64,000 nt of DNA, from contig NZ_JASITA010000013.1 in assembly GCF_030063415.1 (NCBI RefSeq), positions 1 to 64,000 on the forward strand. Reading direction: 5' to 3'. Positions 32,909 through 40,893 of the stretch are shown piece after piece. How positions within the stretch are numbered: the stretch's first letter is position 1; each line of letters starts with the position of its first letter. The position numbers were made by a program, and so were the translations under genes. Under the pieces are notes generated by a model. The model saw only the letters and a program-made list of their open reading frames with translations, searched no databases and was not told the origin of the DNA. The stretch comes from Streptomyces sp. H27-C3. Lineage in GTDB: Bacteria > Actinomycetota > Actinomycetes > Streptomycetales > Streptomycetaceae.

Positions 32909-35512
32909 ATGAACAAGGGGTATGCCGCATTCTGCGACGCCGGCCGTCATTTCTACGACGCGCCGTACCGTCGGTCGTCGGACCGTGCGAGCAGCGGAGC
33001 CCCGTATTCGGTCCTCGCGCGTGAACTGCCGCAGGGATGGCAGCGTCACACTTCCGGTGACTGGCTGGCATTCCGCCCCCTGGAGAATCGAATACCCAGC
33101 CAGGGCTGGAAGATCCATATATCCGCGTGTCTGGACAACGCGGAGAAGATTCTCACCGCGGTGTGGGACTACTGCGTCCCACGTTCGGTGGCCTTCAAGT
33201 GCATGCCGAGCCGGTATCTGCTCCATTCCCGTAACGCGAAGTACGCGGACCGCGCCGCCAGCGGGAAGTTCATCACGGTCTACCCGTCCGACGACGCACA
33301 GTTCCACACCCTCGCGAAGGAGCTCGACGAGCTGCTCGCCGCGGAGCCCGGCCCCGTGATCCTCAGCGATCTGCGCTGGGGCACCGGTCCGGTCCATGTG
33401 CGATACGGCAGCTTCACCGAGCGGTACTGCTACGACGACAGCGGTGAACTGGTCCCCGCGATCGCCGACGCACAAGGGGAGTTGGTGCCCGACCGCAGGG
33501 AGCCGACCTTCCACGTCCCCTCGTGGATCACCCTCCCGGATTTCCTCGAACCGCATGTCGCGGCCCGCTCCGCGAACCCGGTCGCCGATGTCCCCTACCG
33601 CTTCGAGCGGGCGCTGCACTTCTCCAACGGTGGGGGCGTGTACGTCGGCAGGGACCTGCGCACCGACCGGCAGGTGGTCCTGAAGGAGGGCCGGCCGCAT
33701 GCGGGCCTGGCCGCCGACGGCGCCGACGCGGTCGTCCGCCTGAAGCGTGAACGCGACGCGCTGCGGCGGCTGACGGGGCTGGGGCACACCCCCGAGGTGC
33801 TGGACTGGTTCACCCTCGGCGATCACTCCTTCCTCGTGATGGAGTACATCGAGGGCCGCCCCCTGAACAGCTTCTTCGCCCATCGGCACCCGCTCATCGA
33901 AGCCGATCCCAGTGCGGAGAAGCTCACCGAGTACACGCAGTGGGCGATGCGGATCCACCGGCTCGTCGAGGAGGCCATCGAGGCGATCCACGCCCGGGGT
34001 GTGGCCTTCAACGATCTGCACCTGTTCAACATCATGCTGTCGGAGGACGAGTCCTCCGTGACGCTGCTGGACTTCGAGGCGGCAGCCGTCGACGACCTGA
34101 CGCGCCGCCAGGTCGTGGCCAATCCGGGGTTCGTCGCACCCGCCGACCGCAGGGGCTTCGACGTCGATCTGTACGCCCTCGCATGCCTGCGGCTGGCTCT
34201 GTTCCTGCCGCTCACGAGCCTCTTCGCGGTGGACCGGGCCAAGGCCGGGCACCTGGCCCGGATCGCCTGCGAGCAGTTCCCCGTGCCTCCCGCCTTCCTC
34301 CAGGAGGCGGTCGACGAGATCCAGCGGGGGCAGCGGCCCGAGGCCGCGGCGTCGGACACGAGCGCACCCCGGGCGGGGGCCGGCTACCTTCCCGTGACCC
34401 TGGCCGACTGGCCGAACAGCCGGGACTCGATGGCGCGGGCCATCATCGCCTCGGCCACGCCCGAGCGTGAGGACCGGTTCTTCCCCGGAGACGTCGCGCA
34501 GTTCGCCAACTCCGCCGGGGGCGCCTGCTTCTCCTACGGAGCGGCCGGAGTCCTCTACGCCCTGGCCGAGACAGGCGCCGAGCGATGTCCGGAGGCCGAG
34601 GACTGGCTGCTGCGGTCATGCAAGGCTCCAGCCTCCGGCACGCCCATGGGCTTCTACGACGGCCTGTCCGGCATCGCGTGGGTACTCGACCGTCTGGGCC
34701 GGCGCGAAGCAGCGCTCGACCTTGCCGACACGCTCACCTCCCAGCCCCGGCAGGACATCGCGCCGGACCTGCACAGCGGCCTGGCGGGCCTGGCCCTCGC
34801 CCTGGACGCGCTGGCCACCTCCACCGGCGAGAGCGCCCTGCACACCACGGCGATGCAATGCGCCCAGCTGATCGCCGACAAGGCCTCCCCGCCCGGCGCC
34901 CCCGGTGCTCGCGCCGGACTCCTGCACGGGGCCAGCGGAACCGCTCTGCTCTTCATCCGCCTGTACGAACGCACCCGTGATCAGGCGCTGTTGGACCTGG
35001 CAGCCGATGCCCTGCGCCGCGATCTGGACCGCTGCACGCGCAGCGTCGGTGGCACCCTCCAGGTCAACGAGGGCTGGCGCACCATGCCCTATCTGGGAGC
35101 CGGCAGTGTCGGCATCGGCATGGTGCTCGACGACTATCTCGTGCATCGGCGCGACGAACGGTTCGAGCAGGCCCGGGAAGAGATCGTGCGGGCCGCACAG
35201 GCCAAGTTCTACGCCCAGCCCGGCCTGTTCCGCGGCGCCGCCGGCATGGTGCTGCATCTGAGCCGCACCACGACGCCGGGGCCCGGTACGCACGACGCCG
35301 ATGTGCGCCGCCAGATCGAATCGCTCTCCTGGGGCGCCGTCCCCTACCGGGGCCATCTGGCCTTCGCCGGTGAGCAGATGATGCGGCTCTCCATGGACCT
35401 GAGCACCGGCACCGCCGGCTGCTTGCTCGCTCTGGGCAGCGCCCTGCACGAGACCCCCGTGCACCTGCCCTTCCTTCCGCCGCTACGGCGGCCCCCTGAG
35501 CCGACTCCCTGA
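32909..35512 (+). CDS. ramC: Class III lanthipeptide synthetase (SapB synthetase)
   Basis: 867 residues, a LanKC enzyme that phosphorylates, eliminates and cyclises the RamS peptide. The N-terminal lyase-like part (1-220) starts AAFCDAGRHFYDAPYRR. The kinase domain (about 225-500) has the glycine loop SNGGGVYVG, ATP lysine in QVVLKEG (about 258), catalytic AFNDLHLFNIML (about 370) and the metal-binding LLDFEAAAV. The C-terminal LanC-like cyclase (about 530-867) keeps LHSGLAGLALAL, LLHGASGTALL and LFRGAAGMVLH but lacks the zinc-binding Cys-Cys-His set, as is usual in class III. ATG 32909 sits behind GAAGGGG. Heads ramC-S-A-B. Confidence 0.93.
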   Translation: MNKGYAAFCDAGRHFYDAPYRRSSDRASSGAPYSVLARELPQGWQRHTSGDWLAFRPLENRIPSQGWKIHISACLDNAEKILTAVWDYCVPRSVAFKCMPSRYLLHSRNAKYADRAASGKFITVYPSDDAQFHTLAKELDELLAAEPGPVILSDLRWGTGPVHVRYGSFTERYCYDDSGELVPAIADAQGELVPDRREPTFHVPSWITLPDFLEPHVAARSANPVADVPYRFERALHFSNGGGVYVGRDLRTDRQVVLKEGRPHAGLAADGADAVVRLKRERDALRRLTGLGHTPEVLDWFTLGDHSFLVMEYIEGRPLNSFFAHRHPLIEADPSAEKLTEYTQWAMRIHRLVEEAIEAIHARGVAFNDLHLFNIMLSEDESSVTLLDFEAAAVDDLTRRQVVANPGFVAPADRRGFDVDLYALACLRLALFLPLTSLFAVDRAKAGHLARIACEQFPVPPAFLQEAVDEIQRGQRPEAAASDTSAPRAGAGYLPVTLADWPNSRDSMARAIIASATPEREDRFFPGDVAQFANSAGGACFSYGAAGVLYALAETGAERCPEAEDWLLRSCKAPASGTPMGFYDGLSGIAWVLDRLGRREAALDLADTLTSQPRQDIAPDLHSGLAGLALALDALATSTGESALHTTAMQCAQLIADKASPPGAPGARAGLLHGASGTALLFIRLYERTRDQALLDLAADALRRDLDRCTRSVGGTLQVNEGWRTMPYLGAGSVGIGMVLDDYLVHRRDERFEQAREEIVRAAQAKFYAQPGLFRGAAGMVLHLSRTTTPGPGTHDADVRRQIESLSWGAVPYRGHLAFAGEQMMRLSMDLSTGTAGCLLALGSALHETPVHLPFLPPLRRPPEPTP

Positions 35513-35561
35513 CGGGAGTCGAGAACAAAAAAATCCCGTCCCCACGATGAGAGGAACCATC

Positions 35562-35696
35562 ATGACCCTTCTCGACCTTCAGATGCTTGAGACCCCCGCC
35601 GCCGAGATCACGGGCGAGATCGGCACGGGCGGCGGCAGCCGCGCGAGCCTGCTGCTGTGTGGCGACAGCAGCCTGAGCGTCACCACCTGTAACTGA
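35562..35696 (+). CDS. ramS: SapB lanthipeptide precursor
   Basis: A 44-residue peptide too short for routine gene finding. The leader MTLLDLQMLETPAAEITGE has the class III recognition motif LLDLQ. The core SRASLLLCGDSSLSVTTCN contains two SxxSxxxC units that become the two rings; it differs from the recalled S. coelicolor SapB core by V for I near the end and by extra glycines before SRAS. Mature SapB is a surfactant that lets aerial hyphae break the air-water surface. A ribosome site (GAGAGGAA, 35549-35556) precedes ATG 35562. Lies 49 bases after ramC and before an attenuator-like hairpin. Confidence 0.95.
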   Translation: MTLLDLQMLETPAAEITGEIGTGGGSRASLLLCGDSSLSVTTCN

Positions 35697-35735
35697 ACCA
35701 CCGCCTGCGGGGCCTGACCGCCCCGTGAGACCGAC

Positions 35736-35773
35736 CGCAGTGGCCCCGGTGGACGCAAGCCGGGGCCACTGCG
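35736..35773 (+). terminator. Attenuator-like hairpin between ramS and ramA
   Basis: A perfect 14-bp stem (35736-35749 with 35760-35773) and a ten-base loop lies between the precursor gene and the transporter genes. Partial termination here would give more ramS than ramAB transcript. Confidence 0.75.
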
Positions 35774-35811
35774 CGTCCCATCCCTGCCACGGAGGCGAGG
35801 ACCGCATCCGC

Positions 35812-37599
35812 ATGGCCCGTACGCAGCCCCCCGGCGACGCAGCCCCGCACCCAGCCCGGGCCAGGCCGCTCCTGGTGGACGCGGCCCGCCACAGCCCCGT
35901 GCACACCTCGGCCGTCCTGATCCTGAGCGCGATCTCCGCGGCCGCGGCGGTCGCGCTGCCCGGCGTGCTCGGCATGACCCTGGACCGCGCGCTCGGCGCC
36001 GCGGACGGTCTGCACCGCGCCGTGACCCTCTGCGCGCTCCTGATCGTCGTGGAGGTCGTCTCCGACGCACTGGTGGCGTTCCTCAGCGGCGTCACCAGCG
36101 CGCGCAGCACCGCGCGGATCCGGCGGCGCGGCGTCGCACACCTGCTGAACATCGAACCCCGCCGGGCGGCCGACCACTTCACCGTGGGGGATCTCGTCAC
36201 CCGGCTGACCAGCAACGCCGCCGAGGCCGGCACGGCGCCGGTGACCGTGGCGGCGGGCGCCGCCTCGCTCCTCACCCCGCTCGGCGGCCTGGTCGCGCTG
36301 GCGCTCACCGACCTCTGGCTGGCCGCGGTCTTCCTGGCCGGAGCGCCGCTGCTGCTCCTGCTGCTGCGCACCTTCACCCGCGGCTCCTCCGAGAGCGTCA
36401 CGCAGTACCAGCGCGTGCAGGCCGCCCTCGCCTCCCGTCTCGTGGAGGCACTGGGCGGTGCACGCACCATCGCCGCCGCGGGAACGGCCAGGAGGGAGCG
36501 TGCCCGCGTCCTGGCGCCCCTCGCGGAGCTGAGCGCACAGGGACGACGTATGTGGCAGGTGTACGGGAGCGCCGTCGCCGGCAGCGGCATCCTGGTGCCG
36601 ATGCTGATCACGCTCGTCGTCGCCGTCGGCGGAATCCGCCTGGTCGCCGGGGACCTGAGCGTCGGCCAACTCCTGTCAGCCACCGCCTACACCAGCCTCG
36701 CCGCCGGCCTGGGCGGGGTCACCGGACAGCTCAACGCCCTGCTGCGCAGCCGCTCCGCCGCCCGCCGCACCGCCGAACTCCTCGCGGTGCCCGCCACCCG
36801 GCAGGGCTCAACTCCGCTGCCCGCGGGCGGACCCGGCCGGGTGGAGCTGCGGGCCGTCACCGTCGTCCGCAACGGCACCGCCGTGTTGCGCGATGTCGAT
36901 CTGACCGTTCCCGGCGGGACGGTGATGGCCGTCGTCGGCCGCTCGGGGGCCGGCAAGTCGACGCTCGCCGCCGTCATCGGCCGGCTGACCGACCCCGACG
37001 CCGGGGAGGTGCGGCTCGACGGAGTGTCCCTGGCCGAAGCCGACCCGGACCAGCTCCGCCGGGAGATCGGCTACGCCTTCGAGCGCCCTGTCCTCTTCGG
37101 CGACACGGTCGGCGCCGCCATCGGCTTCGGCCCGGCCGAGCCCACCACCCGGCAGATCGAGGAGGCGGCCCGCGCCGCCGGGGCCCACGCCTTCGTCGAG
37201 CGCCTGCCCGGCCGGTACGGGGCGCCGGTCGCCGGGGTCCCGTTGTCCGGCGGGGAACTGCAACGGCTGGGGCTGGCACGGGCGTTCGCCCACGCGGGGC
37301 GCCTGTTGATCCTGGACGACGCCACCTCCAGCCTCGACAGCGTCACTGAACTGCATGTCGGCCGGGCCCTGGTGAGCGACGTACGGCCCGGTACCCGCGT
37401 GCTGATCGCCCATCGGGTTTCCACCGCGGCCCGCGCCGACCTGGTCGCGTGGATCGAGGACGGCCGTATCCGCGCGGTGGGACCGCACCCGGTCCTGTGG
37501 GAGAACGCCGAGTACCGGGCGATATTTGCCGACCCCGACCCCGACCCCGACCCCGGCAGCTCGGCCGAGCGGGGCTCGGGGAAGGAGCCGGGTTCATGA
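35812..37599 (+). CDS. ramA: ABC exporter half-transporter of the SapB cluster
   Basis: 595 residues: a six-helix ABC exporter membrane domain (about 25-320) and a nucleotide-binding domain with Walker A GRSGAGKS (about 377-384), signature LSGGELQRLGLARA (about 478) and Walker B LLILDDATSSLDS, switch histidine LIAHRVS. It pairs with RamB as a heterodimer thought to export the modified SapB. ATG 35812 is the first start before the family-like region; its ribosome site is weak. The stop overlaps the ramB start (ATGA). Confidence 0.92.
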   Translation: MARTQPPGDAAPHPARARPLLVDAARHSPVHTSAVLILSAISAAAAVALPGVLGMTLDRALGAADGLHRAVTLCALLIVVEVVSDALVAFLSGVTSARSTARIRRRGVAHLLNIEPRRAADHFTVGDLVTRLTSNAAEAGTAPVTVAAGAASLLTPLGGLVALALTDLWLAAVFLAGAPLLLLLLRTFTRGSSESVTQYQRVQAALASRLVEALGGARTIAAAGTARRERARVLAPLAELSAQGRRMWQVYGSAVAGSGILVPMLITLVVAVGGIRLVAGDLSVGQLLSATAYTSLAAGLGGVTGQLNALLRSRSAARRTAELLAVPATRQGSTPLPAGGPGRVELRAVTVVRNGTAVLRDVDLTVPGGTVMAVVGRSGAGKSTLAAVIGRLTDPDAGEVRLDGVSLAEADPDQLRREIGYAFERPVLFGDTVGAAIGFGPAEPTTRQIEEAARAAGAHAFVERLPGRYGAPVAGVPLSGGELQRLGLARAFAHAGRLLILDDATSSLDSVTELHVGRALVSDVRPGTRVLIAHRVSTAARADLVAWIEDGRIRAVGPHPVLWENAEYRAIFADPDPDPDPGSSAERGSGKEPGS

Positions 37600-39338
37600 A
37601 GGACAACCGGATCCTGCCGCAGGCGACGCGTTTCCTGGGCCGCCGCAGGCGCGTACTGCTGAAGCTGGGCAGTTGGTCGCTGCTGGAGTCCTTGCAGACC
37701 TTCGCCGGCGGCTACAGCGTCGCCAAGTCACTCGATCAGGGATTCCTCGCGGGCCGCACCGGGCTCGGACTTCTGTGGCTGGCGCTGGCGGCCACCGCCG
37801 CCCTCGCAGGCGGCCTGGCCACCCGAGGGGTCTTCCGTGGTCTCGCCGACCTGGTCGAGCCGCTGCGGGACGGCCTGGTCCGCAGGGTCACATCGAAATC
37901 CCTGGCCGACGCGGTGACCGGACGTGCGAACACCGCGGACAGCGCCGTGGTCTCCCGGTTGACGCACCAGACGGAAATCGCACGCGACAGTTTCGCCGGA
38001 CTGGTGCTGGTCGCCCGGTCGTTCGTGTTCACCACGGTGGGCGCGCTGGCCGGTCTCGCTTCGCTGGCACCGCAGTTGCTGCTGGTCGTCGTGCCGCCCC
38101 TGCTCATCGGGCTGCTCCTGTTCACCGCCACGCTCATCCCGATGGCAGCGTGCCAGCGGGCCTTCCTGCGCGCCGACGAGGCGCTGGCCACGCAGGCGGG
38201 GGCGCTGGCGGAAGGTCTGCGCGACGTGGTGGCCTGCGGGGCGCGGGCGCAGGTGGCGGACCGCACGTACGAGCTGATCGAGAACGAGGCGCGCACGGCC
38301 CGGACTCTCGCCAGGTGGGCCGCCGCCCGCACGCTGGCTCTCGCCGTCTCGGGCCAGCTCCCGGTGCTGCTGCTCCTCGCCGCGACCCCCTGGCTGCTGC
38401 GCCAAGGGCTCACGGCCGGCACCCTGGTCGGCGCCCTGACCTACCTCATGCAGTCGCTCCTGCCGGCCCTGCACACGCTGATGCATGCCCTGGGAGCCGC
38501 AGGTACCAGGCTGTTGGTAGTCCTGGACCGGCTGACGGCGGGGACCTACCCGGATCCTCTCGCAGCGGCGACCACGACCGAATCCGCGGGCGCGCGACCG
38601 GCGGTCGACCCTCGGGCGCCCGCGGTTGAGCTGAGCGCGGTGACGTTCGCCTACCGCCCCGACGCCCAACCGGTCCTGGACAAGCTCACGTTGACGGTCG
38701 CGTCCGGCGAGCATCTCACCGTCGTGGGCCCCAGCGGCATCGGCAAGTCCACCCTGACCGCCCTCATCGCCGGTCTGCTCACACCGGACCGGGGACACAT
38801 ACGGGTGCAGGGGCGCCCGGCGGTCGCGGGCGGCCCGGGCGATCCGTCCGAGCTCCGCGTCCTCATTCCGCAGCAGGCCTACGTCTTCACCGGCACCCTG
38901 CGCGAGAACCTGCTCTATCTGTGCCCGGACGGAGCGTCGCCCGCTGCCGTGCGACACTCCGCCGAAGCGGTCGGCCTGGGCCCGCTGATCCGACGCCTGG
39001 GAGGGTACGACTCCCCACTCGACCCCGCCGCCCTGTCGCACGGCGAGCGTCAACTCGTCGCCCTGGCGAGGGCGCACGTATCTCCCGCAGCCCTGACCCT
39101 GCTCGACGAGGCCACCTGCCACCTGGATCCGGCAGCCGAGGAGCAGGCCGAGGCGGCCTTCGCCGAACGGCCGGGCACCTTGATCGTGGTGGCCCACCGC
39201 ATCAGCTCCGCCGAGCGTGCGGACCGGATCCTGGTGCTGGACGGCGCCCACGCCGCATACGGAACCCATCACGAGCTGATCGAGCGCTCGCCGCTCTACC
39301 GAGACCTGGTCGGCCAGTGGCACGCCGAGCACATCTGA
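37596..39338 (+). CDS. ramB: ABC exporter half-transporter of the SapB cluster
   Basis: 580 residues with the same layout as RamA: membrane domain, Walker A GPSGIGKS (about 377), degenerate-looking signature LSHGERQLVALARA (second Gly of LSGG replaced by His) and Walker B LTLLDEATCHLDP. The altered signature suggests one weak ATP site in the RamA-RamB heterodimer, as in other asymmetric exporters. ATG 37596 overlaps the ramA stop. No ramR gene follows; the next gene is an MBL-fold protein after 176 bases. Confidence 0.92.
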   Translation: MKDNRILPQATRFLGRRRRVLLKLGSWSLLESLQTFAGGYSVAKSLDQGFLAGRTGLGLLWLALAATAALAGGLATRGVFRGLADLVEPLRDGLVRRVTSKSLADAVTGRANTADSAVVSRLTHQTEIARDSFAGLVLVARSFVFTTVGALAGLASLAPQLLLVVVPPLLIGLLLFTATLIPMAACQRAFLRADEALATQAGALAEGLRDVVACGARAQVADRTYELIENEARTARTLARWAAARTLALAVSGQLPVLLLLAATPWLLRQGLTAGTLVGALTYLMQSLLPALHTLMHALGAAGTRLLVVLDRLTAGTYPDPLAAATTTESAGARPAVDPRAPAVELSAVTFAYRPDAQPVLDKLTLTVASGEHLTVVGPSGIGKSTLTALIAGLLTPDRGHIRVQGRPAVAGGPGDPSELRVLIPQQAYVFTGTLRENLLYLCPDGASPAAVRHSAEAVGLGPLIRRLGGYDSPLDPAALSHGERQLVALARAHVSPAALTLLDEATCHLDPAAEEQAEAAFAERPGTLIVVAHRISSAERADRILVLDGAHAAYGTHHELIERSPLYRDLVGQWHAEHI

Positions 39339-39420
39339 CTCCGCAGTCGCCCGACCGGCCGCTCGGAGACACGGAGCGCATCCCAACTACCGTTCCTGGA
39401 AGCTTGACTTGGGCATCAAT

Positions 39421-39434
39421 TGGAACGAGTTCTA
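39421..39434. promoter_or_regulatory. KstR-type operator upstream of the MBL-fold gene
   Basis: TGGAACGAGTTCTA matches TnnAACnnGTTnnA at all fixed bases and lies 80 bases before the start codon of the MBL-fold gene. Confidence 0.7.
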
Positions 39435-39514
39435 GTTATAGTGGGCGGAGCCCAACGGCTGCCGGATGCCGTGCGACCGGCAGCCGCGCCCGTACACGAC
39501 CGAGACGAGGCCCC

Positions 39515-40603
39515 ATGACGCAGGTGACCGACCAGGTGACCGCACACGGCGGAGGCGTCTGGTCCCTCAAGGTGCCCATCCCGGACAACCCGCTCGGTCA
39601 CACACTGGTCCACCTGCTCGACACCGACGAGGGCCCGGTCCTGATCGACACCGGCTGGGACGACCCGACGTCCTGGGACACCCTGGTCGCGGGGCTCGCC
39701 GCGCTCGATGTGGCCGTCGCCGACATCCACGGCGTGCTCGTCACCCACCACCACCCCGACCACCACGGCCTGTCCGGCCAGGTGCGGGACGTCTCGGGTG
39801 CGTGGATCGCGATGCACGCCGCCGACACCGATGTCGTACGCCGCACCCGCAGCGCGAAGCCCGGCACCTGGCTGGACTTCATCACCGCCAAGCTCACCAC
39901 CGCGGGCGCCCCCGAGGAGCACCTCGCGCCGCTGCGCGCCGCCCGCGAGTCGGGCCGCACCCGTACCCTGCCCGGCCTGAGCGCCGCCCTCCCCGACCGC
40001 GAGATCGTCCCCGGCGACCTGCTCCCGCTGGCGGGCCGCCGGCTGCGCGCGATCTGGACGCCGGGCCACACGCCGGGCCATGTCTGCCTGCATCTCGACG
40101 AGGCCCATCCGGCGAACCTCCCCGGCAACGGCCGCCTGTTCTCCGGCGATCACCTCCTGCCCGGCATCACTCCGCACATCGGCCTGTACGAGGACCCGGA
40201 CGACGCCACGGTCACCGACCCTTCCCCAAGCTCTCGGCTTCGCTCGAGCAGGGGAGACCCCATTGGCGACTACCTGGATTCCCTGGAGCGCGTCGGGCGG
40301 CTTGCTCCCGCCGAGGTCCTGCCGGCCCACCAGCACGCGTTCACCGACGCTCCCGCGCGCGTGGCCGAACTCCTCGCCCACCACGAGGACCGCCTGACCG
40401 GCCTGCGCACTCTCCTCGCCACCCCGCTCACCCCGTGGCAGATCGCGGAGCGGATGGAGTGGAACCGCCCGTGGGAGCAGATCCCGTACGGGTCGAGGAA
40501 CATCGCCGTCTCGGAGGCGGAGGCGCATCTGCGCCGCCTGGTGAAGCTGGGTCTGGCGGAGCCGGTGCCGGGCAGCGACCCGGTCACCTACCAGGCGGTG
40601 TAA
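39515..40603 (+). CDS. MBL-fold metallohydrolase with a repeat-derived insert
   Basis: 362 residues. THHHPDHHGLSG is the HxHxDH metal site, GHTPGHVCLHL holds the next histidine and SGDHLLPG the bridging aspartate; a winged-helix-like C-terminal part (about 280-362) ends EAEAHLRRLVKLGLAEPV, as in the LACTB2-like hydrolase group. Residues DPSPSSRLRSSRGDP (about 236-250) are encoded by a 45-bp dispersed repeat that also occurs in the riboswitch region, inserted in frame between beta-strand and helix. ATG 39515. A KstR-like operator precedes it. Thioester or lactone hydrolysis in a steroid pathway would be plausible but is inference. Confidence 0.85.
   Translation: MTQVTDQVTAHGGGVWSLKVPIPDNPLGHTLVHLLDTDEGPVLIDTGWDDPTSWDTLVAGLAALDVAVADIHGVLVTHHHPDHHGLSGQVRDVSGAWIAMHAADTDVVRRTRSAKPGTWLDFITAKLTTAGAPEEHLAPLRAARESGRTRTLPGLSAALPDREIVPGDLLPLAGRRLRAIWTPGHTPGHVCLHLDEAHPANLPGNGRLFSGDHLLPGITPHIGLYEDPDDATVTDPSPSSRLRSSRGDPIGDYLDSLERVGRLAPAEVLPAHQHAFTDAPARVAELLAHHEDRLTGLRTLLATPLTPWQIAERMEWNRPWEQIPYGSRNIAVSEAEAHLRRLVKLGLAEPVPGSDPVTYQAV
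40218..40262. repeat. 45-bp dispersed repeat, copy in the MBL-fold coding region
   Basis: Begins ACCCTTCCCCAAGCTCTCGG and ends GAGCAGGGGAGACCCCA. It is an imperfect inverted repeat and agrees with the copy at 40698-40742 except for a few substitutions. I recall closely similar short elements in many Streptomyces genomes. Confidence 0.85.
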
Positions 40604-40640
40604 GGGTCGGGTACGGACCGAGGACGATACGGGCCGGTAG

Positions 40641-40790
40641 AGTGTGCGAGTCGTCATCATGCCCGTACAGGGGGAAGCCGGTGCGAATCCGGCGCTGACC
40701 CTTCCCCGAGCTCTCGGCTCCGTTCGAGCAGGGGAGACCTCATCCCGTGAACCGCCCGCACCAGGGCGGTGAGTCGGAACGCCCGGTCCG
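40641..40790 (+). promoter_or_regulatory. Cobalamin riboswitch, interrupted by a repeat
   Basis: GGGGGAAGCCGGTGCGAATCC followed by GGCGCTGACCC is the conserved adenosylcobalamin aptamer core, and CCGCCCGCACCAGGGCGG plus GAGTCGGAACGCC match the later hairpin and B12-box-like end. Normally CTGACCC continues directly into GCAACCGTGA; here a 45-bp repeat (40698-40742) intervenes before CCCGTGAACC. Downstream are five overlapping genes for an ECF uptake system, which fits cobalamin control. Boundaries are approximate. Confidence 0.8.
40698..40742. repeat. 45-bp dispersed repeat, copy within the cobalamin riboswitch
   Basis: Same element as at 40218-40262, same orientation, about 480 bases apart. 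It lies between the CTGACCC and CCGTGAACC parts of the aptamer core. Confidence 0.85.
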
Positions 40791-40893
40791 GCATGACTGG
40801 CTCGGCACCGTCGAGGTATACGGGGCCGGCGCCCGGTGCGTGGTCCTGCGTGCTTGTGCCCGGCTCCGCCAGCAGGAGAGGCCCCCGCCCGTC

